NCBI GenBank assembly: GCA_016213845.1
Contig: JACQZN010000014.1
Coordinates: 1-64,000, forward strand
Direction of reading: 5' to 3'
Length of the DNA stretch: 64,000 nt
DNA from: Candidatus Wallbacteria bacterium
GTDB taxonomy: Bacteria > Muiribacteriota > UBA6191 > JACPRK01
Shown here: piece after piece, positions 9,701 to 16,839 of the stretch
How positions within the stretch are numbered: the stretch's first letter is position 1
Layout of the letters: each line of letters begins with the position of its first letter
Position numbers and translations under genes: made by a program
Notes under the pieces: model-generated
The model's database searches: none
What the model was told of the DNA's origin: nothing
What the model saw: only the letters and a program-made list of their open reading frames with translations

Positions 9701-10841
9701 GCGCACCCGCGCATGGCTGCTCTCTCGCCGCGACGGCAAGGGCGGCTTCCGCCGCAACCCGCAGGCGCTCGATTCCTTTGGCGCGGCGCCTGCCGACATC
9801 ACCGACGCCTACATCGTCTGGGCGCTGCTCGATTCGGGGGCGCAAGGTCTGGAGAAGGAGATCGCCCACATCCGGGAGATGGCGGGCGCGAGCGACGATC
9901 CGTATCTCCTGGCGCTGGCGGCCAACGTCCTGCTGAAGGGGCAAGACAAGGCTGGCGCCGAGGCCGTGATGAAGAAGCTGGCGCGCTCCCAGGACACCGA
10001 CGGTCACGTGAAGGGCGCCAAGACCTCCATCACCAGTTCGGGCGGCGACAGCCTCGACATCGAGACGACGTCGCTGGCCGCGCTGGCCTGGCTGCAGTCG
10101 CCGGAGCATACGGCGGCCGTGGAGCGAGCGATGAAGTGGCTGATGGAGCGCGCCAAGGGCGGGCGGTTCGGGGCCACCCAGGCGACCGTGCTGGCGCTGA
10201 AGGCCGTGATGGCGTACGACATCGCGCGGTCGACGCCGCGCAAGGACGGCACGGTCCTCATGCGGGTCGACGGCACGCTCGTCGACGAGGTCCCGTTCAC
10301 GAAGGCGAGGCAGGGCGCGATCCTGATGCCCTCCTTCGCGAGCTTGTTGCCTCCAGGCAAACACACCATCCGGCTCGAGATGGTGGAGGGTTCGCCGATG
10401 CCGTACTCGATTCTGCTGAAGTTCTTTGCCAGGAAGCCGGCAAGCTCCACTGCCTGCAAGGTGGGCATCGCCACGAAGCTGGCGAAGACCGAGTTGCCCG
10501 AGGGCGAGACGGTCGATCTGGCAGTGGACGTGACGAACCGGACGAAGGACGGGTTGCCGATGACCGTGGCGGTCGTCGGGTTGCCGGGCGGGCTCGAGAC
10601 GAGGCTGGATCAGCTGAAGGAACTGGTCCGGGCCAAGGCGATCGATGCCTACGAAACGCGGGGCCGGGACGTCGTCTTCTACTGGCGAGGGCTGGCGCCG
10701 TCGGCGACGCGGTCAGTGACGCTCAACCTGATCGCCGCGATTCCGGGCAGCTACACGGGGGCCTCGTCACGGGCCTACCTCTACTACACGGACGAGCATA
10801 AAGACTGGGCAGAGGGTTTGACGGTGAAGGTGTCGAGATAG
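6726..10841 (+). CDS. Bacterial alpha-2-macroglobulin-like protein with thioester motif
   Basis: 1,371 residues. N-terminal signal-type helix, then macroglobulin-like beta domains opening with TDKPLYRPGETVFGR, the family's MG-domain hallmark. The central domain includes SSALATDDKGQGTFEFDLSD, matching the A2M family's conserved W(S)-L/A-T-G-like segment, and the thioester motif is intact as C904-F-E-Q907 in GCFEQTSSSNYPN. It is followed by the alpha/alpha-toroid thioester domain and a C-terminal receptor-like domain. Such proteins sit in the periplasm or on the surface and trap attacking proteases by covalent linkage. An Ala/Pro/Glu-rich segment at about 550-645 is an unusual insertion and may be the bait region or a linker. 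ATG 6726 has GGAGGA 8 bases upstream. No lipobox is seen, and no pbpC gene is adjacent. Confidence 0.88.
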   Translation: MMSNGMKRGLCVMAILSGLGGLALQAEQAANQPSFGGADRYLAHLATDKPLYRPGETVFGRAAVLHAFTRAPAPDGLGLKFEVRSPRGDVLVDGHTAVAAGVAAFSWTVPAGQAGGEHKLVAKFPNTGDPDAETGFVLRSYRVPRLKTEIEFVRKAYGPGDDAMATLSAKRAEGGLPAGAKVTVVAQVDSREVHRSEHVLSEQGTLAVTFRLPAEMDKGDGNLAFIIEDGGVQETAVKTIPIVLNKVALAFFPEGGELVGGLATRLYFEARNTADLPADVAGRIVDSDGSVAATFRTEHEGRGRVEFEPKPGRVYHAILDEPAGIKDHFPLPKVADGGICLTAGDDVIQPGAALRVTVASSTAGKIDVAVFRYEKELVRKSVELEAGASRQLSLELPEDADGVLRVTAFDWQGNPWAERLVLRVPKKQVQVSLKPDPAQSSPGSKIRVKVLTTDQTGEPIAATVGLSVVDDAVLETIEKRDRAPRLSVQVLLGAEVRELADAHVYLAGGEEGSRRTDLLLGTQGWRRFAYRDVAAFEKTHGEKAKRALARRVPPPPPVAPRPMAVGFAFEGAAMPQAAMPMNKGEPEAVDRAAAPEEDAAVEEAPRDKADALEVAAPEQALMPAPAAEPMPAGGEAMGRAAPARKMRAPRRAEWAGVAADEFQPVAAEFVREYAHKARAADRGEVRRDFAETVFWSSALATDDKGQGTFEFDLSDSITTYRLRADAFSKAGGLGESDATVESRKPFYAETKLPLELTSGDTPEIPVALVSGTDRELTASIETTISTGIVLASQAPSNVLLAGGARSKVYVPLRVEPFTGDVSVRIRSKAAPYEDDFTRTVPVVPAGFPIELAFGGRLEKTAEHALEIPAGIEVASIETQAAVHPTPMAALTQALAALLAEPCGCFEQTSSSNYPNVMIMQYLKSHRVEDPELIGRTNKLLDTGYKGLVGYECKQKGYEWFGGDPGHEALTAYGVMEFVDMAQVYPVDGTMIERTRAWLLSRRDGKGGFRRNPQALDSFGAAPADITDAYIVWALLDSGAQGLEKEIAHIREMAGASDDPYLLALAANVLLKGQDKAGAEAVMKKLARSQDTDGHVKGAKTSITSSGGDSLDIETTSLAALAWLQSPEHTAAVERAMKWLMERAKGGRFGATQATVLALKAVMAYDIARSTPRKDGTVLMRVDGTLVDEVPFTKARQGAILMPSFASLLPPGKHTIRLEMVEGSPMPYSILLKFFARKPASSTACKVGIATKLAKTELPEGETVDLAVDVTNRTKDGLPMTVAVVGLPGGLETRLDQLKELVRAKAIDAYETRGRDVVFYWRGLAPSATRSVTLNLIAAIPGSYTGASSRAYLYYTDEHKDWAEGLTVKVSR

Positions 10842-10960
10842 GAGAAGCCGCAAGAGCTCCACGAGGATACTCTTGCCGATGGGCCAAAGGCGGGTCCTAC
10901 GTGCGCGGCAGGGCCGGCGAATGCGCCAAGGCGCGCTGCAGTGTCCCGCCGGCGTTCGGC

Positions 10961-11000
10961 CGAAATAGCAAGAACCCCGGCTCTTGCGAACCGGGGCTCC
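10961..11000 (-). terminator. Intrinsic terminator of the non-coding RNA
   Basis: Minus-strand arms at 11000-10988 and 10983-10971 form about 13 pairs (core CCCCGG with CCGGGG, with a few G-U pairs) closed by the tetraloop GCAA at 10987-10984, followed by a T-rich stretch ending in TGCTATTT. It can also fold on the plus strand, where it would lie 120 bases after the alpha-2-macroglobulin gene, so it may terminate from both sides. Confidence 0.7.
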
Positions 11001-11549
11001 TGGGTATGGATGCGTTCTCGCGGGGTCTTGGCCCTCTTCGGTCCATCCACTCGGTCCTTCGAAATCAGGCCTTGCGACCCGACCTCTCCAGACAACCTGC
11101 TGACGGCAATAGCTCCACTCGTTCCTCGGGCCCAAAACTTGATGCAATCGCTGTCCTGGGTCCTGGCGCCACGCGGAACCTGGTCGCTTGGAGAGTCGGC
11201 GTCAGACTTTGAACTCTCCAGCCGGGGCAGTTCGGGGGTCCTGGTTGCTCGCCACGAGGGCGGGCCTGCCTTCAGTACCGTTTATCAAAGGGTCTTGCGA
11301 AACCGGATTGCTCCGGCACGCTCCATGGAAACCCTTGTCCAACCACGTCCTCTGGTACTCGAGGACTCCGGGGCCACTACAGCTTTCGGGCTTGCGCCCA
11401 CGCCACTCCCTCGGACCTGATGGCGTTCGCGGCGGCTTGCGCCTCCGCTGCCGGAGAGAGACTCTGCAGAAGCTCTCCTCGCCTCCCAATCGTTACTGGC
11501 TGCCTCCGGGCGACCCCGCCCGTTTGTTGGCAACCTCTCCGCTTGGAAG
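10971..11549 (-). ncRNA. Putative large structured non-coding RNA, about 580 nt
   Basis: No credible protein frame exists between 10842 and 11634. On the minus strand a consensus promoter (11584-11556) leads into this segment, which ends at a strong hairpin. In between, at least four hairpins are capped by the GNRA tetraloop GCAA: 11448-11429, 11399-11388, 11316-11303 and 11080-11067. Other perfect stems: CGGGCG/CGCCCG (11522-11517 with 11512-11507), GTCCTC/GAGGAC (11366-11361 with 11352-11347), AAGGGT/ACCCTT (11336-11331 with 11293-11288) and TGGAGAGT/ACTCTCCA (11220-11213 with 11196-11189). GNRA loops appear only if the minus strand is the transcript. The ends are also complementary (11553-11546 with 11039-11032), although the predicted start falls inside that arm. 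I find none of the conserved marks of RNase P RNA, tmRNA, SRP RNA or a group II intron domain V. Identity unknown. Confidence 0.65.
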
Positions 11550-11555
11550 AGGGGG

Positions 11556-11584
11556 ATTTTATCATCGGCGATAAGAATAGTCAA
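11556..11584 (-). promoter_or_regulatory. Consensus sigma-70 promoter for the non-coding RNA
   Basis: On the minus strand TTGACT (11584-11579) is separated by exactly 17 bases from TAAAAT (11561-11556), and TG one base before the -10 gives an extended -10 (TGATAAAAT). The block is AT-rich in a GC-rich genome. It is the closest match to a housekeeping promoter that I see in the window. Predicted start is near 11549. Confidence 0.75.
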
Positions 11585-11634
11585 CGACTATTTTCGCGCT
11601 GCTCGGAAGGAGTGTTCCGGATGCAGGCGATCGC

Positions 11635-12309
11635 CTACCGGAACATCTCGTCGAAGGCGAGCGTCACGGTCGGCTTGGAGACGATCGACCAGTCGAACGT
11701 GAGCGTGTTGGCCAGCTCCTGGAAGATCTTGTCGAGGCCGATGGGGATGCCGGCCGAGACGCTGGCGATCGTCACGACCAGTTTGCGCGTCGCCGGGTCG
11801 TAGGCGATGGTCCCGGTCGCCTTGGCACCGACGAAGCCATAGGAGAGCGTGCAGTCGAAGGCGCCTGCGTTGATCTTCACGACGACATCCTTGGCGCCCT
11901 GGGGCGAGCCCTGGGTGGGCTTGGCGGCAGTGCCCTGCTCGATCTTGTCGATGCGGATTTCGCCCTTCTTGACGACGGCCGTCAGGAGGCCCCCGATCGG
12001 GTTGTTGATGTAGGCATCGTTGACGACCATCGGGCCGGCGAGCTTGATGCCGCTCAACAGCGTGGTCTTCCCGCCCCGCGTGACCTGGATCTGCTGAATG
12101 GTGAGGCTGCCGGTGCCGTTCTCCGTGCTGACATTCAAGCCGGCGATGCCGAAGCGGTCGCCTGCGGCGGGGTCTTCACGCAACCCGAGCGCCAGGAAGC
12201 GAGACAGCGCCATCGCCTGCCGCAGGTTCTCGGCCACGGGAACGGGCGTCTCCCCGGCGATGCCGGTCGAAACCATGAGCGTGAGCGAAAGCAGGGCGGC
12301 CAGGCGCAT
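11635..12309 (-). CDS. Secreted hypothetical protein
   Basis: 224 residues with a typical signal peptide (MRLAALLSLTLMVSTGIAGE, cleavage near residue 18-19). The mature part alternates hydrophobic and polar residues in a way that suggests beta strands (SLTIQQIQVTRGG, KDVVVKINAGAFDCTLSYGF, KATGTIAYDPATRKLVVTIA), as in periplasmic lipid-binding or intermembrane-transport beta-sheet proteins, but I cannot assign it to a family. The ATG at 12309 is followed directly by the n-region. It is divergent from the zinc-ribbon gene at 12511 and its 3' end is about 50 bases from the promoter of the large RNA. Confidence 0.7.
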   Translation of the reverse strand: MRLAALLSLTLMVSTGIAGETPVPVAENLRQAMALSRFLALGLREDPAAGDRFGIAGLNVSTENGTGSLTIQQIQVTRGGKTTLLSGIKLAGPMVVNDAYINNPIGGLLTAVVKKGEIRIDKIEQGTAAKPTQGSPQGAKDVVVKINAGAFDCTLSYGFVGAKATGTIAYDPATRKLVVTIASVSAGIPIGLDKIFQELANTLTFDWSIVSKPTVTLAFDEMFR

Positions 12310-12510
12310 GTTCGGTCCTCCAGGCTGAATCGAGGTTCGGGAAGGGCCCGCATCCTAGCGCACGACAGCGAAAAAGGGAAGAAGTTTGGCGGGAACGCCG
12401 GGGAGGCCGGGCTAGAATGACCATGACGGAACGCGCTTCCGACGCGTTCGCCGGACCCGCTTGCCTTTGGCGCCCCGCGCAAGCGGACGACGCCGGGATC
12501 GAGGTGCGTG

Positions 12511-12960
12511 ATGGCCAAGTTCTGCCCGGTCTGTACTCTGGTGCTGCTCGACGCGGCGGGAAGCTGCCCCTCCTGCCGCGAGGGGTTCGACGCGGGCGGT
12601 CTCCCGGAGGCCACCAAGTACGAGCTGGCCAGGAACCTGCGCTCGCTGCAGCGGGTGGCGCAGGTCCGGTCGCAAGGCGGCGGCGGCAGCGGCGGAGGCG
12701 GCGGCCTGGGGCGGCTTTGTGGCTGGCTCTTGCGGCTGGCGGCAGTGGGCCTGGTCGCCTACGCGGTCATGAGGGTCGACTACCGGATGCGGCCGGACCT
12801 GGCGGGCGGGTTCGGAGCGGGGGCGGTCGTCGCGTGGGTCGTGGGCTCGAAGTTTGCGGCTTCCAGCAGCTCCGCCGCCGAAGTGCAGGACACCCTGCGC
12901 AAGGACCTCGACCTGGCAGCGCAGATCCGGCGCATCGAGGAGGCCTCGACCTCCGGTTGA
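12511..12960 (+). CDS. Zinc-ribbon membrane protein
   Basis: 149 residues. N-terminal zinc-ribbon with two CxxC pairs (CPVC at 5-8, and CPSC about 13 residues later), a Gly-rich linker of GGGS type, then two hydrophobic segments (WLLRLAAVGLVAYAVM and GAGAVVAWVVGSKFA) and a short polar, helical tail. Cytoplasmic zinc-ribbon plus membrane anchor is a frequent layout for uncharacterised regulatory or scaffolding proteins. ATG 12511 was preferred over the GTG just before it. The next gene begins 40 bases downstream and is probably cotranscribed. Function unknown. Confidence 0.65.
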   Translation: MAKFCPVCTLVLLDAAGSCPSCREGFDAGGLPEATKYELARNLRSLQRVAQVRSQGGGGSGGGGGLGRLCGWLLRLAAVGLVAYAVMRVDYRMRPDLAGGFGAGAVVAWVVGSKFAASSSSAAEVQDTLRKDLDLAAQIRRIEEASTSG

Positions 12961-13000
12961 AAGAACGGACGGGTGCTGAACTCCGGCTCGCCCCAAACAG

Positions 13001-14761
13001 ATGACCTCCGCAGACCAACCTTCCTCGCTGCCGTTCGGGCTGTCACGGGAGACCGTGACGATCTGGGCGCTGGTTATGGGCGTGCTCTACGCGCTCGAAC
13101 CGGTCTTCGAGATCCTCTTCATGACGTACATCATGAGCTACGCGGCCCATCGCGCGGTCACGCTGCTCACCGGCAACCGGGCCGACCGGATCTGGTTCCG
13201 GCAGACGATCGTGGTGGTCGTCTACCTGGCCACGCTCGCGGCGGGATTCCTCGTGGCGCAGTCCGTGATACCCAGGGCGATCGAGCAAGGGAAGTGGCTC
13301 TTGAGCCAGGTCTCGAGCATGAGCCTGGAGCGAATGCGCGACGAGCTGCTGGCACGCACCGTGGGACGCTTCGAATTCGCCCGGTTCCGGCTGGGCGCAG
13401 AGTACCCCGCCGCACTCAAAGAATATGCGACCACTCAGCACAAGGTGACCGGATTTCAGGAAGCTCGGCGGATGGCCCGTGAAATCCGTCAGAGCTTCGA
13501 GGAGAGTCTGGCAGAGCTGGAGTCGGAGCTGGCCCTGGAGCAGCTCCGCAAGTCCGGCGAGCTCGACGACCTCTACCGGGCCTGGCTGCGAGCCAACCGC
13601 GCCGAGCGCGAGCTGGCGGCCAACGAACCGCTGCGGCAACGCCTGGCCGACGAGTACGACAGCTCGTTTGCAGTGGTCTACGGCGAGCCCGCGTTCGCCC
13701 GGGACAAGTCGACCGCGGCCTACCTCGAGAAGCGCGCCGGGGCGATCCTGGATCGCGTGACGGCGCAGCTCGCAGCGACGGGAAGGGATAGAGCAAACGC
13801 AGAGCGGGCCCTCGCCCGCGCGCGTGCCCGCGACCGACTCAAGACGCTGTCACCGCGGGAGATGGAGGAACGGTTCCGCGGCTACTTCCATAACGAGGTA
13901 CCGCGCCGCTTCCCGACCTTCGGATACTCCCATGAGAAGCTCCTGCTGCTCGAACAAGCGAACAGCGAGGCGGATTTCCGCGCTCGATTGGTTCAGGAGT
14001 CCGCCGAGGAAGGAACGGTCGAGGAGCGCTTCAAGGCCTGGATGGAGATGAAGCTGGCCCGCGAGAGCCGGCTCAGCCAGCTCCTGGGAGACACCTCCGA
14101 CGCCTTGCGCGCGACGCTGCCGCGCGTGACCGGATGGCTGACCTCCATCATCAACAACGCCCTCTCCTTCGGCTTCGACGCCTTGGTCTCCCTGATGTTC
14201 TCCTTCATGGTGGTGTGGGAGATCCCACAACTGAGGCAGTCGCTGGAGAGAATCCGTGGCACTCGCGCGGAGCGGATATATGACGAGATCGCCCCCGGCC
14301 TGCGGCGCCTGGGCACGGCGGTGGCCGCCGCGTTCTCCGCCCAGGCGGTCATCGCTACCATCGACGCGTGCCTGGTCTTTGCCGTGCTCACCTACCTGGG
14401 GTTGCCGTCGGCCGTGTTCCTTTCGATGATCGTGCTCGTCTGCTGCCTGATTCCGTACGTCGGGATGCTGATCGCGGCGCTCCCCGTGCTCTTCGTGGCG
14501 CTGCAGCAGGGTGGACCCAGCCTGGGCCTCCACACGGCCATCGCCCTCTTCCTGGTGCACGAATTCGACGCCTGGCTGCTCAGCCCGGCGATCATGGGCG
14601 AGTTCTTGCGGCTCAGTCCGATGGCCGTGATCTTCGTGCTCTTCGTCTCCCAACCCATCTTCGGCCTCTGGGGCCTGCTCCTGGGCGTCCCTATCGCCGT
14701 CTTTCTACTGAACGAGGTGCTGCTGCGCCCGGTGAGTGGGGGCGGAGGCGGGGGCGAGTAG
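13001..14761 (+). CDS. AI-2E family transporter with large internal insertion
   Basis: 586 residues; most members of this permease family have about 350. N-terminal helices (about 20-45 and 60-85) and the C-terminal half match the family, including a long re-entrant region and PYVGMLIAALPVLFVAL, VHEFDAWLLSPAIMG and GLWGLLLGVPIAVFLL. The extra length is a charged, helical segment at about 105-385 rich in Arg/Glu (RAERELAANEPLRQRLADEY, RANAERALARARARDRLKTL), probably a coiled-coil domain between helix 2 and the core. The family includes exporters of small molecules and Na+/H+ antiporters, and TqsA of E. coli. The stop codon TAG (14759-14761) is formed by a heptad repeat that extends into the intergenic region. 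Confidence 0.82.
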   Translation: MTSADQPSSLPFGLSRETVTIWALVMGVLYALEPVFEILFMTYIMSYAAHRAVTLLTGNRADRIWFRQTIVVVVYLATLAAGFLVAQSVIPRAIEQGKWLLSQVSSMSLERMRDELLARTVGRFEFARFRLGAEYPAALKEYATTQHKVTGFQEARRMAREIRQSFEESLAELESELALEQLRKSGELDDLYRAWLRANRAERELAANEPLRQRLADEYDSSFAVVYGEPAFARDKSTAAYLEKRAGAILDRVTAQLAATGRDRANAERALARARARDRLKTLSPREMEERFRGYFHNEVPRRFPTFGYSHEKLLLLEQANSEADFRARLVQESAEEGTVEERFKAWMEMKLARESRLSQLLGDTSDALRATLPRVTGWLTSIINNALSFGFDALVSLMFSFMVVWEIPQLRQSLERIRGTRAERIYDEIAPGLRRLGTAVAAAFSAQAVIATIDACLVFAVLTYLGLPSAVFLSMIVLVCCLIPYVGMLIAALPVLFVALQQGGPSLGLHTAIALFLVHEFDAWLLSPAIMGEFLRLSPMAVIFVLFVSQPIFGLWGLLLGVPIAVFLLNEVLLRPVSGGGGGGE

Positions 14762-14893
14762 CGAGTAGTGAGGAGTGAGTAGAAGCGACTGGAAAGAGTC
14801 TTCGGCTCCTGTAAGAGCGCCGGTCTTGTGCTCCCGGAATCTCCCATCCCGATTCCCCCTACTCGCTACTCACTACTCGCTCCTCGCTACTCC
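14754..14893. repeat. Heptad-repeat inverted element, copy A
   Basis: Left array of 7-base units: GCGAGTA, GCGAGTA, GTGAGGA, GTGAGTA (14754-14781). Right array in the opposite sense: CTACTCG, CTACTCA, CTACTCG, CTCCTCG, CTACTCC (14859-14893). The two arrays can pair. The 77-base centre begins with GCGACTGGAAAGAG and includes GAGCGCCGGT, both shared with copy B. The element supplies the stop codon of the AI-2E gene and the GTG start and leader of the next gene. Confidence 0.8.
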
Positions 14894-15392
14894 CCTCGCC
14901 TTCTCCTTGGTCGAGATCCTCCTCGGAAGCCTCATCCTCGTGGTGGTGTTGTTCGGGGTGATCCAGCTCCTCTCCACCGGAAGACGCATGGAAGAGGGCG
15001 TCGGCGGGCGGCTGTCGCTGCAAGCCGACGCGCGCAAGGCACTGGCGAGCTTCCTGCGAGAGCTGCAGGAGGGCATCGTCGTCGTACGGCCGGCGCCGGG
15101 CCAGACGCTCTCCTACGCCATGGTGCGCGACAAACTCAACCGCGTCGCCTTCTACTCTCTCGCCCCCGCCGGCGAGGAGAGCTACGACTTGCGGCGCGAT
15201 CTCGTCGACAGGTCCGGCACGCGACGGGAAGTCCTCCTGGGCGGCCTCTCCCGGCTCACCTTCACCGCCCTCACCGATCGCGCCCTGCAGCTCAACGCCA
15301 TCCTCGGCACCGGCGATCGGCGCTTCGCCTTCCACACCCAGGTGCGTCTGCGCAACCGGGCCGCAGCCGAGCCCTTCTTCAGTAGCGAGTAG
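14775..15392 (+). CDS. Prepilin-type (minor pseudopilin-like) protein, first of operon
   Basis: 205 residues. The type IV pilin signature follows an unusual leader: LAFSLVEILLGSLILVVVLF, where A-F would be the prepilin peptidase site, with Glu at +5 and a long hydrophobic helix. The leader of about 42 residues is mostly encoded by repeat element A (LLATHYSLLAT comes from the heptads). GTG 14775 lies in the repeat and has no good ribosome binding site; TTG 14832 is another possible start. The body (about 60-205) resembles GspJ/PilW minor pilins only in size. The C-terminus (SSE then TAG) is made by repeat copy B. It likely helps form the tip of a pilus or type II secretion pseudopilus. Confidence 0.7.
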   Translation: MSRSDWKESSAPVRAPVLCSRNLPSRFPLLATHYSLLATPLAFSLVEILLGSLILVVVLFGVIQLLSTGRRMEEGVGGRLSLQADARKALASFLRELQEGIVVVRPAPGQTLSYAMVRDKLNRVAFYSLAPAGEESYDLRRDLVDRSGTRREVLLGGLSRLTFTALTDRALQLNAILGTGDRRFAFHTQVRLRNRAAAEPFFSSE

Positions 15393-15524
15393 CGAGTAGT
15401 GAGTAGTGAGTAGACGCGACTGGAAAGAGCCCTCGACTCTTGGACGAGCGCCGGTTTCGCGCGCCCCGCGTATCGCGCCCCGCTTTCCCCTACTCACTAC
15501 TCGCTACTCGCTACTCGCTACTCC
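15385..15524. repeat. Heptad-repeat inverted element, copy B
   Basis: Left array GCGAGTA, GCGAGTA, GTGAGTA, GTGAGTA (15385-15412); right array CTACTCA, then CTACTCG three times, then CTACTCC (15490-15524). The centre begins with GCGACTGGAAAGAG and shares GAGCGCCGGT with copy A, 631 bases upstream. It overlaps the last codons and stop of one pseudopilin gene and the start of the next. Confidence 0.82.
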
Positions 15525-16839
15525 CTCCGGCTTCTCGATGGTCGAAGTCCTCGTCGTCGCCTCGATCGTCGCCCTGGCCTTTCTCCCGATGATCGACGTG
15601 TTCCGGTCGGGCTCTCGGCAGCTCGAGCAGACCCAGCCCTACCACCAGGCGGTCTTCCTGGGAGAGAAGTGCCTCGAGGAGTCGCGGCTGGGCGCCGAAG
15701 AGGACCCGTACTTTCTGAGCCGCTTGCTGGTCGACGGCTATGGCGCCGAGCCCGCGCCCGTTACGGGAGGCCGGCACCCGTTCTTCGCGGTGCTCGAGGA
15801 CACAGCGGTGCCTTGGGGCCGGATCGAGCCTTCCGAGGACGGCGCCATCCAGAAGGAGAGCGGCCCGCTCCACGATCAGGTAGAGCCATTCATCGCGGCG
15901 GTGCAGTCGAACCTGACCCAGGGCTCCCCGCCCCAGCCACCCGAAGCCGAGGCCCGCGTGCAGTTCGACTGGATCGACGGGCGAGACAAGGCGATGCGCT
16001 ACGAGTTGATCGCCGCCGTGCGGGTCTGGGTGCCGCGAACCAAGGTCGAGGTGCCGGTCCCGGCGGGGGAGGAGCTGGAGCTGGCGAAGGCGATCGAACC
16101 CGGCGCCACGCAGGGAATCGGCGCGCTGGCGGCGGCCCGGGGAGCCGATGCGGAGAAGCTCAGGGCAGTGGCGAAGCTGCTGGTCTACGGCCGCGAAGCG
16201 CGATCGACCGCCGAGCGGGCAACGGCCCTGGCGGCCACTCTGCGCGCCGAGGTGTTGGGCGCGAGCGAGGGCCCGGCGCGGGACGGCAAGGCCCTGCGCC
16301 TGGGGCGCCTCGATGAGGCGATGGCGGCGCGCACCTGTTCGCTCCTGCAACAGATGCGGCCGCCGCTGGAAGCTCTGGCGCAGGCGTTGCCACCCGGCGC
16401 GCTGGGCGAACCGGCGCCTTCGAAAGCGCTGCTGACCGAGGCGGTCGAGCTGGTACGGCTGACGCTCGACGGCTTTCAGAAGAGCGTCGGAGCGGCGCTG
16501 GCCGACTACGGCGCCCTGGCACGGCAGGAATTCGTGCCGTCGGGCTGGCGACCCTCCCTGCACGTCGCCCTCCTGAGGTTGGCCAAGATGGCGGCCCTCA
16601 CCTATCCGTGGCCGGACCGCAAACCCCTGCACGCCTACCTGGCAGAGCTGGCGGCCTACTACCGCGGCCGGATGCCGCACATGGTCCACTTCTGCGAGCA
16701 GGAGGACCAGCTCGTCGAATCGCTCGAGCAGACCTGGCCACTGTCGGCCGCGGCTGCCGACGCCAGAAAGGCGCGCGAGGCCTACGCCGCGGCCGCGATG
16801 AAGCTCCTGCTCTACTCGGCCCCGCCCGCACCCCAATGA
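15406..16839 (+). CDS. Prepilin-type protein with long C-terminal domain
   Basis: 477 residues. Signature SGFSMVEVLVVASIVALAFL: G-F cleavage site, Glu at +5 and a hydrophobic helix, as in PilV/GspI-type minor pilins. The leader of about 40 residues again comes from a heptad element, and GTG 15406 within that element is the only in-frame start before the signature. The body is long for a minor pilin, with helical, Ala/Glu/Leu-rich segments and no recognised domain. The stop overlaps the next start as ATGA (16836-16839). Likely a minor component of a pilus or secretion pseudopilus; no assembly ATPase or platform gene is in the window. Confidence 0.72.
   Translation: MSRRDWKEPSTLGRAPVSRAPRIAPRFPLLTTRYSLLATPSGFSMVEVLVVASIVALAFLPMIDVFRSGSRQLEQTQPYHQAVFLGEKCLEESRLGAEEDPYFLSRLLVDGYGAEPAPVTGGRHPFFAVLEDTAVPWGRIEPSEDGAIQKESGPLHDQVEPFIAAVQSNLTQGSPPQPPEAEARVQFDWIDGRDKAMRYELIAAVRVWVPRTKVEVPVPAGEELELAKAIEPGATQGIGALAAARGADAEKLRAVAKLLVYGREARSTAERATALAATLRAEVLGASEGPARDGKALRLGRLDEAMAARTCSLLQQMRPPLEALAQALPPGALGEPAPSKALLTEAVELVRLTLDGFQKSVGAALADYGALARQEFVPSGWRPSLHVALLRLAKMAALTYPWPDRKPLHAYLAELAAYYRGRMPHMVHFCEQEDQLVESLEQTWPLSAAAADARKAREAYAAAAMKLLLYSAPPAPQ

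Noticed and set aside
10971-11549. RNase P RNA, tmRNA, SRP RNA or group II intron
   Set aside because: The conserved GAGGAAAGTCC region of RNase P, the tmRNA ends with CCA and T-arm, the SRP Alu/domain IV core and the bulged domain V of group II introns were not found on either strand.
11188-11574. Short open frames in the 10842-11634 region
   Set aside because: None has a ribosome binding site or protein-like composition, and they overlap the paired stems of the proposed RNA.
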